64,000 nucleotides of DNA. Source: Armillaria gallica (lineage: Eukaryota; Basidiomycota; Agaricomycetes; Agaricales; Physalacriaceae). The DNA is taken from assembly GCA_037576215.1 (NCBI GenBank), contig JBANDB010000008.1, positions 1,488,001-1,552,000 of the forward strand, read 5' to 3'. Each line of letters starts with the position of its first letter. The first letter of the stretch is position 1. Position numbers and translations under genes: made by a program. Under the pieces are notes generated by a model that saw only the letters and a list, made by a program, of their open reading frames with translations, was not told the origin of the DNA and did no database searches. Below, piece after piece: positions 23,712 through 38,237 of this stretch.

Positions 23712-23994
23712 GATGTGAGAGGGCGAGATTGTGGTTGAATGGATACGATGAGTACTCGAGATGATGGGTGTATGGAAGGAAGCGGTGGTAGCACAAGTGG
23801 CCCTTTATACAGCTGGATCCTATGACGTCGGGTGTCTGGAGCATATTGCGTCACGCGACATCAAATTAGGCCGAGGCTTCCGGCCCGCCAAGCCACATGG
23901 ACTCGCGCAAGCACCGGCCCTCAAGAGATGTGTCACAGGTCACACCACATGCCAATTTTCGAGCGCGTCTTTCCTTTCGTCCTTTCAGTTCATT
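23712..23994. promoter_or_regulatory. Shared divergent promoter, RTC3-like / MCM6
   Basis: 283 bp separate the two start codons. Sequences such as CACGCGAC (near 23850) and GAGCGCGTC (near 23960) resemble G1/S (MCB/SCB-like) elements but are not perfect ACGCGT boxes, so this is only suggestive. Confidence 0.35.
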
Positions 23995-27293
<3,299 letters not shown>

Positions 27294-27905
27294 TCCCACG
27301 TGTTGGTCGTATTGCTTTGATTGATTGTTGTTGTTGTATTGTGGTGTATGTTATATATCGTCTGACATATATTATCTATTATGCTTCCCAGGAAACATTG
27401 CTATCTCGCGCGGGAAAGCGCGATGGGACAGCGCCGTTTGTGATGTTTACATGATGTAGGTGGGCACAGTTGCATGTCTTCCTATTGCTCGTTTCAGGCT
27501 TTTCACCATCGTACCGCTTCAACCGCCAACGAAACATGCTACTAAAATACCTAGCGGCTTAACGCCAACCGCAACTGAATCTTCTACTAAACTACGATTC
27601 ACATCTCATCGGAGTGTATAACAAAATAAACAATAATGTACCGGAACGCGAGCGGATCCGTAACACTCAAACAACAGCTGACTGCCAGAATTTTGCTTGA
27701 CTGTCAGTTAGAATTCAAAATGTATACTTACGCGATGACTCTGATTCCGTTCCAAATCCGTTCCGCTATGAAGCATCTTCCTCTCTACAAACTATTCACA
27801 AATTGAAATTCTTCAACGCGCCTTATCACGTGGTCGTGTATTTCTAATGACATAAAGTCTCGCAGTCTTTAGTACCACGCTTCTTCTCCTTGATGTTCAA
27901 CGATC
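27294..27905. other. Intergenic region
   Basis: 612 bp between MCM6 and the GNAT-ankyrin gene. It should contain the MCM6 terminator and the next promoter. No distinct element was recognised. Confidence 0.35.
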
Positions 27906-29799
27906 ATGTCCATCTCTCTCTCAGAAATCACCACTACCTTCAAGGTCAAGCCCACCATCGAAACTTCGTGGCTCATGAAGTCAATCCGGATCAAAGTTGC
28001 TCATCCGATTCATGGCTCTGTTGGATCTCTCTATGCCTTGCATATCTTTCGCTCGAGGTGCTCTAACCGTTTCTTGGAAGCAATGGATATGGAAAGCGAG
28101 GAAATGAACGCTTTTGGAACAACTTTATTCGATAAATTCGGGCATATCAAACCGCATATAGTCACTAAAGGTTATCGTAGCGGCACAGGATGCTGGGCGG
28201 AGGAATTGAATGAAGGCCAAATCATCTACCTTACCCATATCGATGTCACCGAGAAGGTCTGGGGTCTTCTTTCTGTCGAGGTCACTTCATTTTTTATCCT
28301 GTTTGACAGTACCAGCGGCAAGGGATAGGATCGTTGCTGCTCAACAAACTTTTCGATTCTGAACACGTTAAAGACGAGGATTTCGTGATGTGTTGGCCGT
28401 TTCCGATTAGTAGGGAGAAATCTGATGACCCCGGTCTTTTCAGTTTCTTTCGCAAGGTAAGATACTTATGCTGACCTGGTTATATGCGCACTTAATCTTT
28501 CATAGAATAATTTTAGACGCGTCGGAAGGACCAAATTCTTCGGATACTCCCCTCTTCCTCACCATCCATCTCGCCTCATTCAGCCTGAGAACGATGCCGG
28601 CTACGTTGGTGACGGTTTCTGTGCGCCTTCTCCAACAGAGGAAGAGCTCAAGATCCATGGACCGGATTTCGTTCGGAATCAGCGCGAAGAAAATTTCCCT
28701 CTGCATTATTCTATCGTGAGGAACATGACTCCAGCTATCGCAGATACGATCCAATCATTCTTCGACAAAGACCCTCTCTCAATTTCTTGCCCTGATCCTG
28801 ATGGACTTCGTCCTATCTTTATCGCTACCGCCTCTCAGAATATTCATGCTGTTCGAAGGCTTCTTGAGCTCGGTGTCAGTCATGACCTCTTCAACTACGA
28901 GAACGGTGATGGCCTCACGCCGTTAGAGATCCTTCAAGGCAGTATGAGGTCTCTGCGGGAGTTCTCTGAGACGCTGTTACCGTGCTGGAACGGTTATCCA
29001 GAGTCAAGTCTTAGGATTGAATATCTTCTGAAAAATGCTATGAATATCTCGGTGGATGGGCTCTCTCACGACGAATATGTTTCTCGCAACAAGTACGGAT
29101 GCACTTGCGGTCGTTGTGGTGCCGGATGGCTATCTCCCCGCATGAGATTCCAGCTAAGCTGTACGTTCACTCCCGAGCCCTTCGATCGATGTTATTTCTA
29201 ATATCGCATCATAAATAGGTCAGGCAGGGTTTTTCAGGGACATGATGCCCGAGAATCTGGAGTTTTTCACGCCTCGCCAAGTCATTGATATCCGAACCCT
29301 TTTGCTCGACGTCGCCAGTGATTATCTTCCTCTGCAGCTCCATTCCTCGCTCTATAGGACGTTCTATGCTGGTTACATTTCCGTCTTTGGTGCCCTCTAC
29401 GATCTTCTTCAAAATTCGAACGCCCCGTTCTCCCTTGACAAAGTCAATCAAGTCGCTCGGAACGACATTTCTACGAATTTTTACTTTCAACGGGGCGGGA
29501 AAGTAGAATACGCTCTCGATGCCATAACAGACGGTGCGCTAGATCAGTCTTGGTTGGGCGACGGTGAATTCCATGCAATGTTCGATAACGACAAGGATTA
29601 CATGGCGTTACCCAAGTGTGCTAACGATCTGGAGTTCCAGTTGGTTCGGGATATGTTGGGACTGACTGCTGATAGGCCTTGGGGACCGTATAACGGTCGT
29701 CGAAACTACGATCCTTTTGAAATGTATGTGGACTCTGAAGACGAGGACGAGGGCGAGGACAGGGACAACTCGGAAGACGAGGAAAGCATGCTGTTTTGA
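27906..29799 (+). CDS. GNAT acetyltransferase-like protein fused to ankyrin repeats
   Basis: The first about 130 residues form an acyltransferase-like half: GQIIYLTHIDVTEK, a 53-bp intron (28258-28310), then YQRQGIGSLLLNKLF. The last of these fits the acetyl-CoA-binding motif (Q/R-x-x-G-x-G/A). NNFRRVGRTKFFGYSPLPHH follows as the usual GNAT motif B-like end. The middle contains at least two ankyrin-like units (PDPDGLRPIFIATASQNIHA and RRLLELGVSHDLFN, then GDGLTPLEIL). A Cys cluster (YGCTCGRCGAGW) precedes a helical C-terminal domain and a very acidic tail ending at 29799. Proteins of this layout occur in Agaricomycetes as hypothetical ankyrin proteins; the substrate is unknown. The start at 27906 is the first ATG in frame. 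Confidence 0.7.
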
Positions 29800-31063
29800 T
29801 AATCCTGCTTCTTTGGCGTTTGTAATCATATTCCCTGTGAAGCTCGGACAAGTCACCGAGTCCGACGCATGCTCTCTGGAGAGTAATAAACTATCATCAC
29901 ACCGCCATTGCCGTGTTACGCATTATCCTCGTTTTGCGCTTCAGGTGTTGGGAACTCGCTCCGCTACAGCAACGCGGCCTTCGGATACCAGTTGTCCGTT
30001 CATGGAGGGAAGGGAGCACATGGAACGGATGCGTGACAGACAGAACGAGCTGAGCCCTCCCACGGCTAGGCTCCAATTCTCCGTTTCAAGTGTGCTCCAA
30101 CGTACGTTAGCCGGCCTGAGTTATCCGCATTACTACCAGGGCTGGTCTATCGCTACTCGCTTGAGGATGCACTGTGGTAGTCTGTGGTGCCCTCCCTAGA
30201 GCGTCCAGGGTTTCTTGCTCTGAGGAAGCGACCGCAGCTTAGACGGTATGAGTTACGACTGTGTCCACTGGTCATGTCCGAGTTTGGTTCGCGTACGAAG
30301 TTTTCGGGCTGCGACCTTTACATACACCAGATAACGCCCTTCTTTCTCCGCGGTAAAACCGTAAAATTTGTCGAGGCTGGACCACCTTGTCCTCATATTC
30401 ACACGCAACCTCGTGAGTGGTGAGTTAGGATTCTCTGATACTCTGATTTCCATGCGTTTCTGGTTCTTCTGGAGACGGTCGCCGGTATTTTATCGAATCC
30501 ATCGTCGAAACACTCTGGGACAGGGTCTTAGTCCTTGGCTGAGGTCAATTTTACACGTTGCGGTCTGAAGCTCCCGTCCCAAGACAAACTTTGGCCAGTT
30601 CATTCCTCGAAAGGCCGTTCAATACTCTCATTGTCAAGCTATACGGAGCTTGCCTAAATCCGCTGGTAGCGAAATAAACGTCACCTTCAATCAGACAGTT
30701 TTAGCTGTCGGCAGGAGGAGAGAGGCCCTACGGTCAGGACGGTCCACCGTTGATTGTCGACGGGTATGGCTGTTCAATGTGGTGCATTACTGCGCGCCCA
30801 CAAGACACCGAAATGCTGGGCAGCTGTCTGTTAACTGGCGAAGAACCTCAAAGGACCAGGCACGGCACGCCATGTGCCGGCAGCATCAATGACATGGGCG
30901 TCGAATCTCGCGCAATGTTTATCCTTATCAGGTGTATCCCTGCAGGGGCCTAGCCTAAATAGGAGAAGAATGATCGGCTCCTATCGCGGGTTGTTATTCC
31001 AACGTCGAGTACACTCCTGATGCTCTTTATTTTCTTCCCCGCCTTTCGTTTATATTCCGTCCA
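29800..31063. other. 1.26-kb stretch without a supportable gene
   Basis: Short ORFs of up to 160 codons exist but show no family motifs or good splice partners. The last part should hold the promoter of the GT8-like gene. Confidence 0.35.
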
Positions 31064-32612
31064 ATGATTCGCTCCTACAAGATATACATTCTTTGTGCTC
31101 TACTTCTACTTGTCTTTCTCTCCTTCCACCGTTGGCCGACACTTCCAGAGAGCCAGACCTCTCTAACACCGCTGCGCCAGAAGCTCGCTGCAGCAATTCA
31201 CGAGCCAGTCGTATACGCTCCTTCGCCGCCGCCTGTTGTCTGTCCAGAGCCAGATGTACAAGTGCAGACCCACGTTGAGAAGGTGACCCAGGTGGAAACA
31301 GTGTACGTCCATGTGCCACTGGAACCCGTCGCGATATCCCTCGTTATGATTGGGGGGAACATCGCTCACGAAGGAAGTATCGCAATCAAGTCGGCACTCA
31401 TGCACACGAGTCGTCCTTTGCAGTTTCACATCGTTTGCACAGAAGATAATGTGCCATACCTGGAGAAGAAGTTTGCTCTGTTTACCAAACCGATGTACAG
31501 CGTCGAGGTGAGTATTCTTCTAGGGTTGATCCGAGTTATGTTCAGCCCTCTTCAGGTGACGTTCTATCCAGTGACCATTGACCGTCTTTTGAGAGGCTCA
31601 ACCGCGCCAACATGGGCCACAATCCCGCTCAGCGGAGCAAACTCCTCCTTCACGAGATCCTTGTCGACGTCGAGAAGGTCATATTCATTGATACCGATAT
31701 GCTGTTCGTCGTCGACCCCTACGAGCTTGTGCGCAGTCTTTGTCTTACTTGCGTGAACTTTAACAACTAACCTCCTTTATGCAGTGGAAGAATTTTGAGG
31801 GCTTTGACGAAAACACGATCATACAATTCCCTACCCTCGGTCCCAAGTCCCACGCGGGCCAAGTGTGTAGCTGCGTCATGCTCATGAACCTGTCACGGAT
31901 GCGAAATCCTTCGGCGATGTTCGTTCCTTCTTCATTCCTGCCTCAGACATCGATCACCGCCCTCACTGTCATGCCATTTGCTCGTGCTGCCCTTGAAGGA
32001 GTGCCCAATCCTTTTAATCCCGCCGAAAATGTTCCCTTGGACGCATCACAACCCACACCATTCGGGGACCAAGATATCTACCACGTCGTCTGGTATTACC
32101 GAAAAGATCTCATCAAACATCTCTCACTCCGGTGGGACGTCAGCTTCTGCCGAGGAAACCATCAAGGTCTATCATTGGGTCACTTTGACGAGAATCCTAA
32201 AGATGAAGACATGACCGAAGCGGAGCAGATCAAGCAGCAAAGCGATTTAGACGGAAGTGGCGATGAGCATTCTGTGCTCAGCCCTGGTATCCTCCATTTG
32301 TACGTACTGTGACCATCTACTTCCATCCCGCTGTTTTATTGACCTTCGTAAAGCAACTGCCAAAACCAAGGGGGCGAGAACGTCTGGCTGAATCAAGATA
32401 ACCACGTTAAAGGGGCTCCGACAGGCAATCCGACGTACAATAACAACTACGTTACCGGAAAATTCGGACCCTGGGTCACAGCTGCGGTGCGATATAAGTG
32501 GACATGGCTAAATCGTGGTGACGGCTCAGCCAAAGTGACGATCCGTGTTATGAGCGATCTCAGATGGTGGGACGAGCGACTATTGCGCACCCAAAACTTA
32601 GAGGAATATTGA
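31064..32612 (+). CDS. GT8-like type II membrane glycosyltransferase (LARGE-like fold), frame-disrupted
   Basis: A short cytosolic N-terminus and one membrane anchor (IYILCALLLLVFLSF) place the enzyme in the Golgi as a type II protein. After a stem come ISLVMIGGNIAHEGSIAIKS and LQFHIVCTEDN, typical of GT8 catalytic starts. The metal-binding DxD is in VIFIDTDMLFVVDPYELW (exon near 31,640-31,730). NQGGENVWLNQDN and FGPWVTAAVRYKWTWL complete the domain. A phase-0 intron (about 31,510-31,555) leads to VTFYPVTIDRLL, but the next conserved block (ERLNRANMGHNPAQRSK) is in another frame. One base appears to be missing in the T run at 31587-31590. Skipping this peptide by a longer intron is possible but would drop conserved residues. 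The sugar substrate is unknown. Confidence 0.75.
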
Positions 32613-33042
32613 GCGCAGACATAAATAGTAAGCCTTATTGGAGCGTATTAATTCTACGTCTTCTTGTATTTATCTCTGGGTAGACGCCGGGAAGCCTCGG
32701 GTTGACCATATTATACACTAACTACTTATACGTAAATGTAAACCGGATAGATTAGTAGTCCTGCGCTCAGTAATGACACGGACAGGAGGATCAAAGTCGG
32801 CGCGGACTTCTAGAATGTAAGTTTGGCGGCTCCGCGATGCCAAATTTCATTGTGAACATCCGCATTACACCGAAAGGAAAACAGTTAAAAGCGGTCGAAT
32901 GCGGCGCAAAGACGGTTACCCCCCTGCGCGCACGTTTGTATAGAGATTATTATCCGCTTCGGCGCTTCCTCAAAGTTACAGATTGAAAAGATGTTACATA
33001 GAGTTCTACTAATACACGTTACTTCACATTAATATAATTCAT
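32613..33042. other. Convergent intergenic region
   Basis: 430 bp between the 3' ends of the GT8-like gene and the annexin gene. No gene or clear element was recognised. Confidence 0.35.
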
Positions 33043-34998
33043 CTAAGTAACAAGAGCCAGCATCAACTTTCTGTACGATCCACTCGTTTCTCCGCTGATG
33101 CGGTCCCTAAGTGACTTCCTATACCGCTTCTGATAAGCCGCTTTCAGTGTTTCCATGCGAGGACGGTCCCAATGCGCACGCAGTACTCTGCATATCCGTG
33201 AGCATGTGTGTCATCAGAAAACAAACCATCATGCTTACCTCCAAATCAACTGTTCATCTTTCGTCCCGAACCCTTTCATCGAGGCCTCGAGCAACTGTAC
33301 GTCTCGCCAGATACCCGGTCCCTCGCCTAGTCGCTTCTCCTTTACGCCTTTAACGATGTACAAAAGAGCATCCTGAGAATGGCCGGAGCTGAAGGCGAAG
33401 ATGAGACTCATAAGCACATATGCCACGAAAATGAAACATACAACTCTGATTTAATCACCCTCGACAACGTCTTCTTATACTTTATCTTGTACGCGTTGCA
33501 CCTAAACGGAGCGACATAAGTTGCGAGCATTTCATTAGGAGATGATTACTTACAGAGCTGTTAGGTGAGGCGTGGATCGATTCACGAGTATATCGAAGAA
33601 GGCAATCTGAAGATCCATACTGTGAGAAACAAAGAGAAATCCGGCGTCAATAAGTTTACTTCATCTGTCCCTATCTTTCCTGTTCCGGCCTTGTACAAAG
33701 CCTGGACATCACTCTCAACTTGTTGAGGGTTCACAGGGAAATGGTCCGGAGGCCGAGAGGCGGCTAACGCCATGGTGAACACTACACTTGAATGAGGAAA
33801 AAGAGAGTCGGAAGATTATAATGAGCACCTACATCTCTTTGTCTTCCCACTCAGATCATCCCGGACGGAGTCAACGAGACTTCGACGATAAGTCTGCTGA
33901 TAGGCGCCAATCAATAGTTGAAGTTCCTCATTTGACCGTCCGAGAAGAAGTTCCGTAAGCAAAATCTCGTTTGTCCTGATGTCCATATATTAGTACGGGC
34001 GAGCGATAACATTATCTCTGCCACTTACCCAGCTCCGTCAAGAGCCTGGTGAGCAAGCCAGACATCACAACCTAGAGGACCAAGAGCGAGACCATGCAAT
34101 GCCGTCCTGCATCATCCGTCAGAAACTTTGATTAGACACCTTGTTTGCACTCACTTGAAATGATAGCTCGTCTCCCCATCCAACGTATCCTCCATTGTCT
34201 TACCAGTCTTGGCTAAAAACGCGTTCGAAAGGGCAATCATCTGCATTGACGTGCGTGGCGCCAATGTCGAGATCACTGGAAATAAATTTCAATATTGCAT
34301 TTGTTTAGGAAACGTGCAATAAAACCGCGTACCTAGATTCTCGTCCGTACCCATTTTCTTAGTCGCTGTCCTGATGGCCTCGACATCGCCCGAGGGGTTA
34401 TAACCAGGAACCATAACCGTAGAAGGATGTACGTGTGGTGCTAGAACCGGAACACCCAAATAGCGCGCCTCCTGTCCTGGAGGTGCATAAGACTGCATCG
34501 GTGGCGGGTAGGGCGAACTTGGAGGTTGGTAAGGCGCTCCATGATACTGTCCTGGAGGTGGCCCTGGTGGAGGTTGATATTGTTGTGGTGAAATATACGC
34601 CGGATTCTACAGATAGCGGTCAAAGGCGGTCTGAAACAAGTATGAGTGAACGAACATAATTTGTATTGGGCGGCGGAAGTGGGGGCGCGTATTGGTTCGG
34701 GTAATTCATTGGGATAGGAGGAGGTCCTCCGGGATAAGAATGGGTCGGAATAGGTGGAGGCGGCTAGCAAATGAAGTCAATACTCAGATACTGAAGGAGT
34801 CGTGTTCAAAACAACTTACGCCGTCCTGTAACGAGAGAATGAAAATGACGCGCGTTAGCAATGTGCGAGAACAGAAAGAAGTATGGATCTCACGTAGCCG
34901 CCAGGAGGTCCAGGCGGTGGCGGGTAGGCTTGTTGAGGGTATCCTGGCTGGCCACCGCTGTAATTGGGGTAATAATTGGGCGATTGATTGTAAGCCAT
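33043..34998 (-). CDS. Fungal annexin
   Basis: Annexins bind acidic phospholipid membranes in a Ca2+-dependent way. The N-terminal region (start 34998, MAYNQSPNYYPNYSGGQPGY) is rich in Pro, Gly and Tyr and is spread over several small exons, as in fungal and plant/amoebal annexins of the A7/C14 type. The core begins GYNPSGDVEAIRTATKKMGTDE. The second repeat follows in short exons, then a third with ESDVQALYKAGTGKIGTDE and FDILV. The fourth repeat contains EASMKGFGTKDEQLIWR, and the C-terminus is RYRKSLRDRISGETSGSYRK followed by LMLALVT. The G-x-G-T calcium loop is best kept in repeats three and four; repeat one has KKMGT. A TTATAA motif lies about 50 bp upstream of the start. Confidence 0.85.
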
Positions 34999-35502
34999 CG
35001 TGGTAAGAGATAAAGTTGAAAATGACGATGCTCTCCAAGACGTCTCGTTATAAGGCGCTAAGGGCTGTGTAGACTTGGCGGTACCGAGATCTGATCGATC
35101 ATAGACCTAATTTGGCCCGCGAGAAAGCATCATTGTCTTCGTCATCAACCAGAAGTTTTGAGAATAGCCTTGAAGGATGTTCTATGCACTGGTATAACTT
35201 GTAAATTCGTCGATTGTCCCATGCACAAAACTTCGATTGGCCTATAAATTTGAAAGCAAGCCAAGAGGTGCTAAATTTGTATCTGCATTAGTCTTCAGAT
35301 CCAGTGCAATCACTGCATTGAGCACAGCAATGATCAACAAAGTAAAGGGTGGCAGTCCTCAAAGCAAATCCAGTATACAGATTGCTGTGGGTCAAAGGCG
35401 AACACGTAGAGGGTATCATCTAGTACACAAGTAGAATCTAGAGTCAGCACTAGACCTGACGCCGGAAGAATTCAAGAAAAACGCACTACATACTATAGTG
35501 CA
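34999..35502. other. Annexin upstream region
   Basis: 504 bp between two minus-strand genes, with a TTATAA box near 35047-35052 in the annexin orientation. Nothing else was recognised. Confidence 0.35.
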
Positions 35503-37120
35503 TCATACGAGTCGGACAAGCTCCCCATCCGTCATTGCTTGGATATTTATGTCTGAATAGTAGCTATACCCTTCCAGTTTCTCAATATCTTCGTCGGTAA
35601 ATCGCGCTAGGCTCAATCCATCCACCAGCGACCGGATAACGATATCTGTTAACGACACCTGGCATTCCACTAATCGTGTTTCAACCATTTGAACAAAGGC
35701 ACTGTCCACAAAATCCATGCTCTTCTTTCCGTTCGCGGATAAGGGCACGACGATTTTATACTTCTCCAGCCAAGGTATCATAACGGGAGAAGGATAACGC
35801 TGAATCTCATCCTTTTCCGTCATGCGCGTAGTAAGATTTTGGAAAACCAAATCAGAGTCTGCAGTCCAATCTGTCATCTGAAACTGCAGAGAGATGAGAC
35901 CAGGGCATAGTTCTAGGATGGAGAGAACGTGGTTATTAAGCACGGTGCCCGAGAAGAAGAGATGTGTGAGTGAGCAGCGCGAAACCTGGATAAGAATACG
36001 TAGCGCAAGAAGCATGTCGGGAGGAGTGATATATAACGGAGGACAAGCATTGCGACAGATTTCGAGTGATTTGAGTGCCGGGAGTTCGAGACTATTGATG
36101 AAGGCGGTTTCCCAAACGACCAGCTTCTGCAGTGCCAAATGAACAATGCGAGGTGTCGCGACCGGTAATGCAACGCCCCATGGACCAAGATGCGCGATGT
36201 CGAATGTTTCTAGGTAAGGAGATCCTCGGAGAATACCTAGGTACATTGAGTGGTGTAGTCCATCAGGATCATTCATCCGGTCGTCTGAAAAGGAAACAAG
36301 ATTGCGGGCCGTGACGATCACTGCCTGCTTATACGATAGGTGCTTGAGATGGAGATGCTTCAAACGGGGAGCAGGACCGAGTGCATCGAACGTCGCGGGA
36401 ACACCAAAGAGGCGGGGGTTAATATGACACACTTCGAGATTAGGAACATTTCCGCGGGCAAGTAAAAGACGTTCCATCAGCCATGGGAGACCGTTGAAAT
36501 CGGCGGACCTCCATCGCTTCGATTGCGATACCAACTCGTCAAAGGGCTCTGTGTTGGCGGACATGTTGATGGAGATCAATAATGGAAAAATCGAGTTTGC
36601 AGCTTGCGGAATAAGACAAGGCTGTCGTTAACAAAGGAGTAGGGTCATCGTCCGTCACTTTGATCAACATGCTTGCCCAGATACTCGGGCAGAGTGATAT
36701 TGAGACATGTCGCCACCTGTGGCAGACCCGGGAAAAAACCCAAGGACCGTGGTTCACATCGAAGACGTCGTAAAATTCGTGGTCATTCGTAAAAGCGTAG
36801 AAAACCTCCATGATGATCTCGGGAGGAACGCGGCGGATGGGAGCCAAAGCAGTCTTGTATTCGCTACCGATTTCCTCGAGCTGGCGACGTTTGTTTTCTA
36901 GGATGTTCAAGACATTATTGACGCGACGGATTTCAGCGAGCGTTTCATCAAGAGCTGCTGTGACGTGGTGAGCAGACGACTTCAGAGGACCGAGCATGGT
37001 ATCGAGCGGCGGGTCATTGACAACGAGAAGATTCCCTAAGAAAGGAGGATCATCGCGGATATATGCGGTCGTATTGAAGCATGGACGTTCGCATTTCAGG
37101 CAGGACAGCGCATGATCCAT
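35503..37120 (-). CDS. F-box-like / leucine-rich protein, frame-disrupted
   Basis: A typical Agaricomycete F-box-like protein. The N-terminus (start 37120) contains CLKCERPCFN, LLVVNDPPLDTMLGPLK, a coiled-coil region (LAEIRRVNNVLNILENKRRQL) and the F-box-like APIRRVPPEIIMEVFYAFT. FSRVCHRWRHVSISLCPSIW follows. The rest (about 350 residues, 36579-35503) is a degenerate leucine-rich-repeat-like region beginning FDELVSQSKRWRSADFNGL. The two halves lie in different frames with no intron signal between them. The break is at the five-A run 36586-36590 (five T in the coding strand), and one base fewer would restore the frame. SCF-type substrate recognition is the presumed role; the target is unknown. 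Over a hundred paralogues per genome are common in this group. Confidence 0.7.
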
Positions 37121-38237
37121 CTAACAACGAGGCTATCGTGAAGGTCAGAGAACCGAGTGACGGAAACCCTACCGCTGCAGATCCGAAAATTTGACGCGTC
37201 ACAGTTACAATTCTTCCAACAGACAATGCCTTCGAGCAAGTCAGCATATGTGGACATACAGCAGAAGCATTCTACGCACTTTGCTGTCTTTACAGCTGTT
37301 GACTATTTCCCGAGGTTGTCGATGCAGATGAAGAATCAAGATGCCGAAGGCACAGCCACATAACAGCGAACTTCAAAGCAGTGTAAAGATGCTCAGCCAC
37401 TTCGACTTTCTACAGCCTTTTCTTAGTCGAGAAGCGTTCAATCATCTATAACGTCCGCGTGAGCACTGGTGTGGACCGTGCGGTACCATCGCCTACTTTG
37501 AAATTAATGACGAGTCAGCGACGTACTTAAATAGCTACTTACTGAGGAGGAAAATACTGCCAATACGAAAGCAACACGCAGTGCAGGTGACTAAATTGGT
37601 TCACCATGATAGTACACAAATTTTATATTATTTAGTACTTGCCGCCGAGAATCGATGCATGCGGAGCCTTTGAAAATCCATCATACCACTCTAACATACC
37701 GCCCGCTCAGCACATCTTGAGTGAAAACTGCCAACTGGTGCAGGTAAACTTTGAAGCTTAGTAGCCAAACAGGAAAAAACAAGCTGGCTTTACCTTACAG
37801 TTCAGAAATATAGCTGCTAAAAGAGAATCAAGTCTTTTCCCCTTGATGAGTTCGTGGGGTGATCGGTGAAAGTTCTCTCACGCGGAAGATTCGAAGACGG
37901 AACACGATGACGCGACCGGCACCTATGTATATTAAACCCATTATATATAGGCGAACACATGAACTCGTCGAAAATAAATTAAACAGTACATCGCAACATG
38001 GCACTTACTTTGAAACTACATCTACATGGCAGATTCTCTACAGACCGGTATACACAATGCCTGGGTATAAAAAACATCAACCAAGCATTGAAGATTGATA
38101 GTTTGTGCTGCTTCCGATACTAGGAGGGACTCTGTCCATCCATGAATCGTCAGCTCGAAGAAAAGGGAATGTGTGACAATAAAGAAGAAAAACGATCCCC
38201 AAATGAACGAAATACTCTCAACCCCCGCGACATCGAA
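37121..38237. other. 1.1-kb intergenic region
   Basis: It lies between the start of the F-box gene and the end of the GH71 gene on the same strand. Short, AT-richer ORFs without family features are all that is seen. It includes the F-box gene promoter. Confidence 0.35.
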
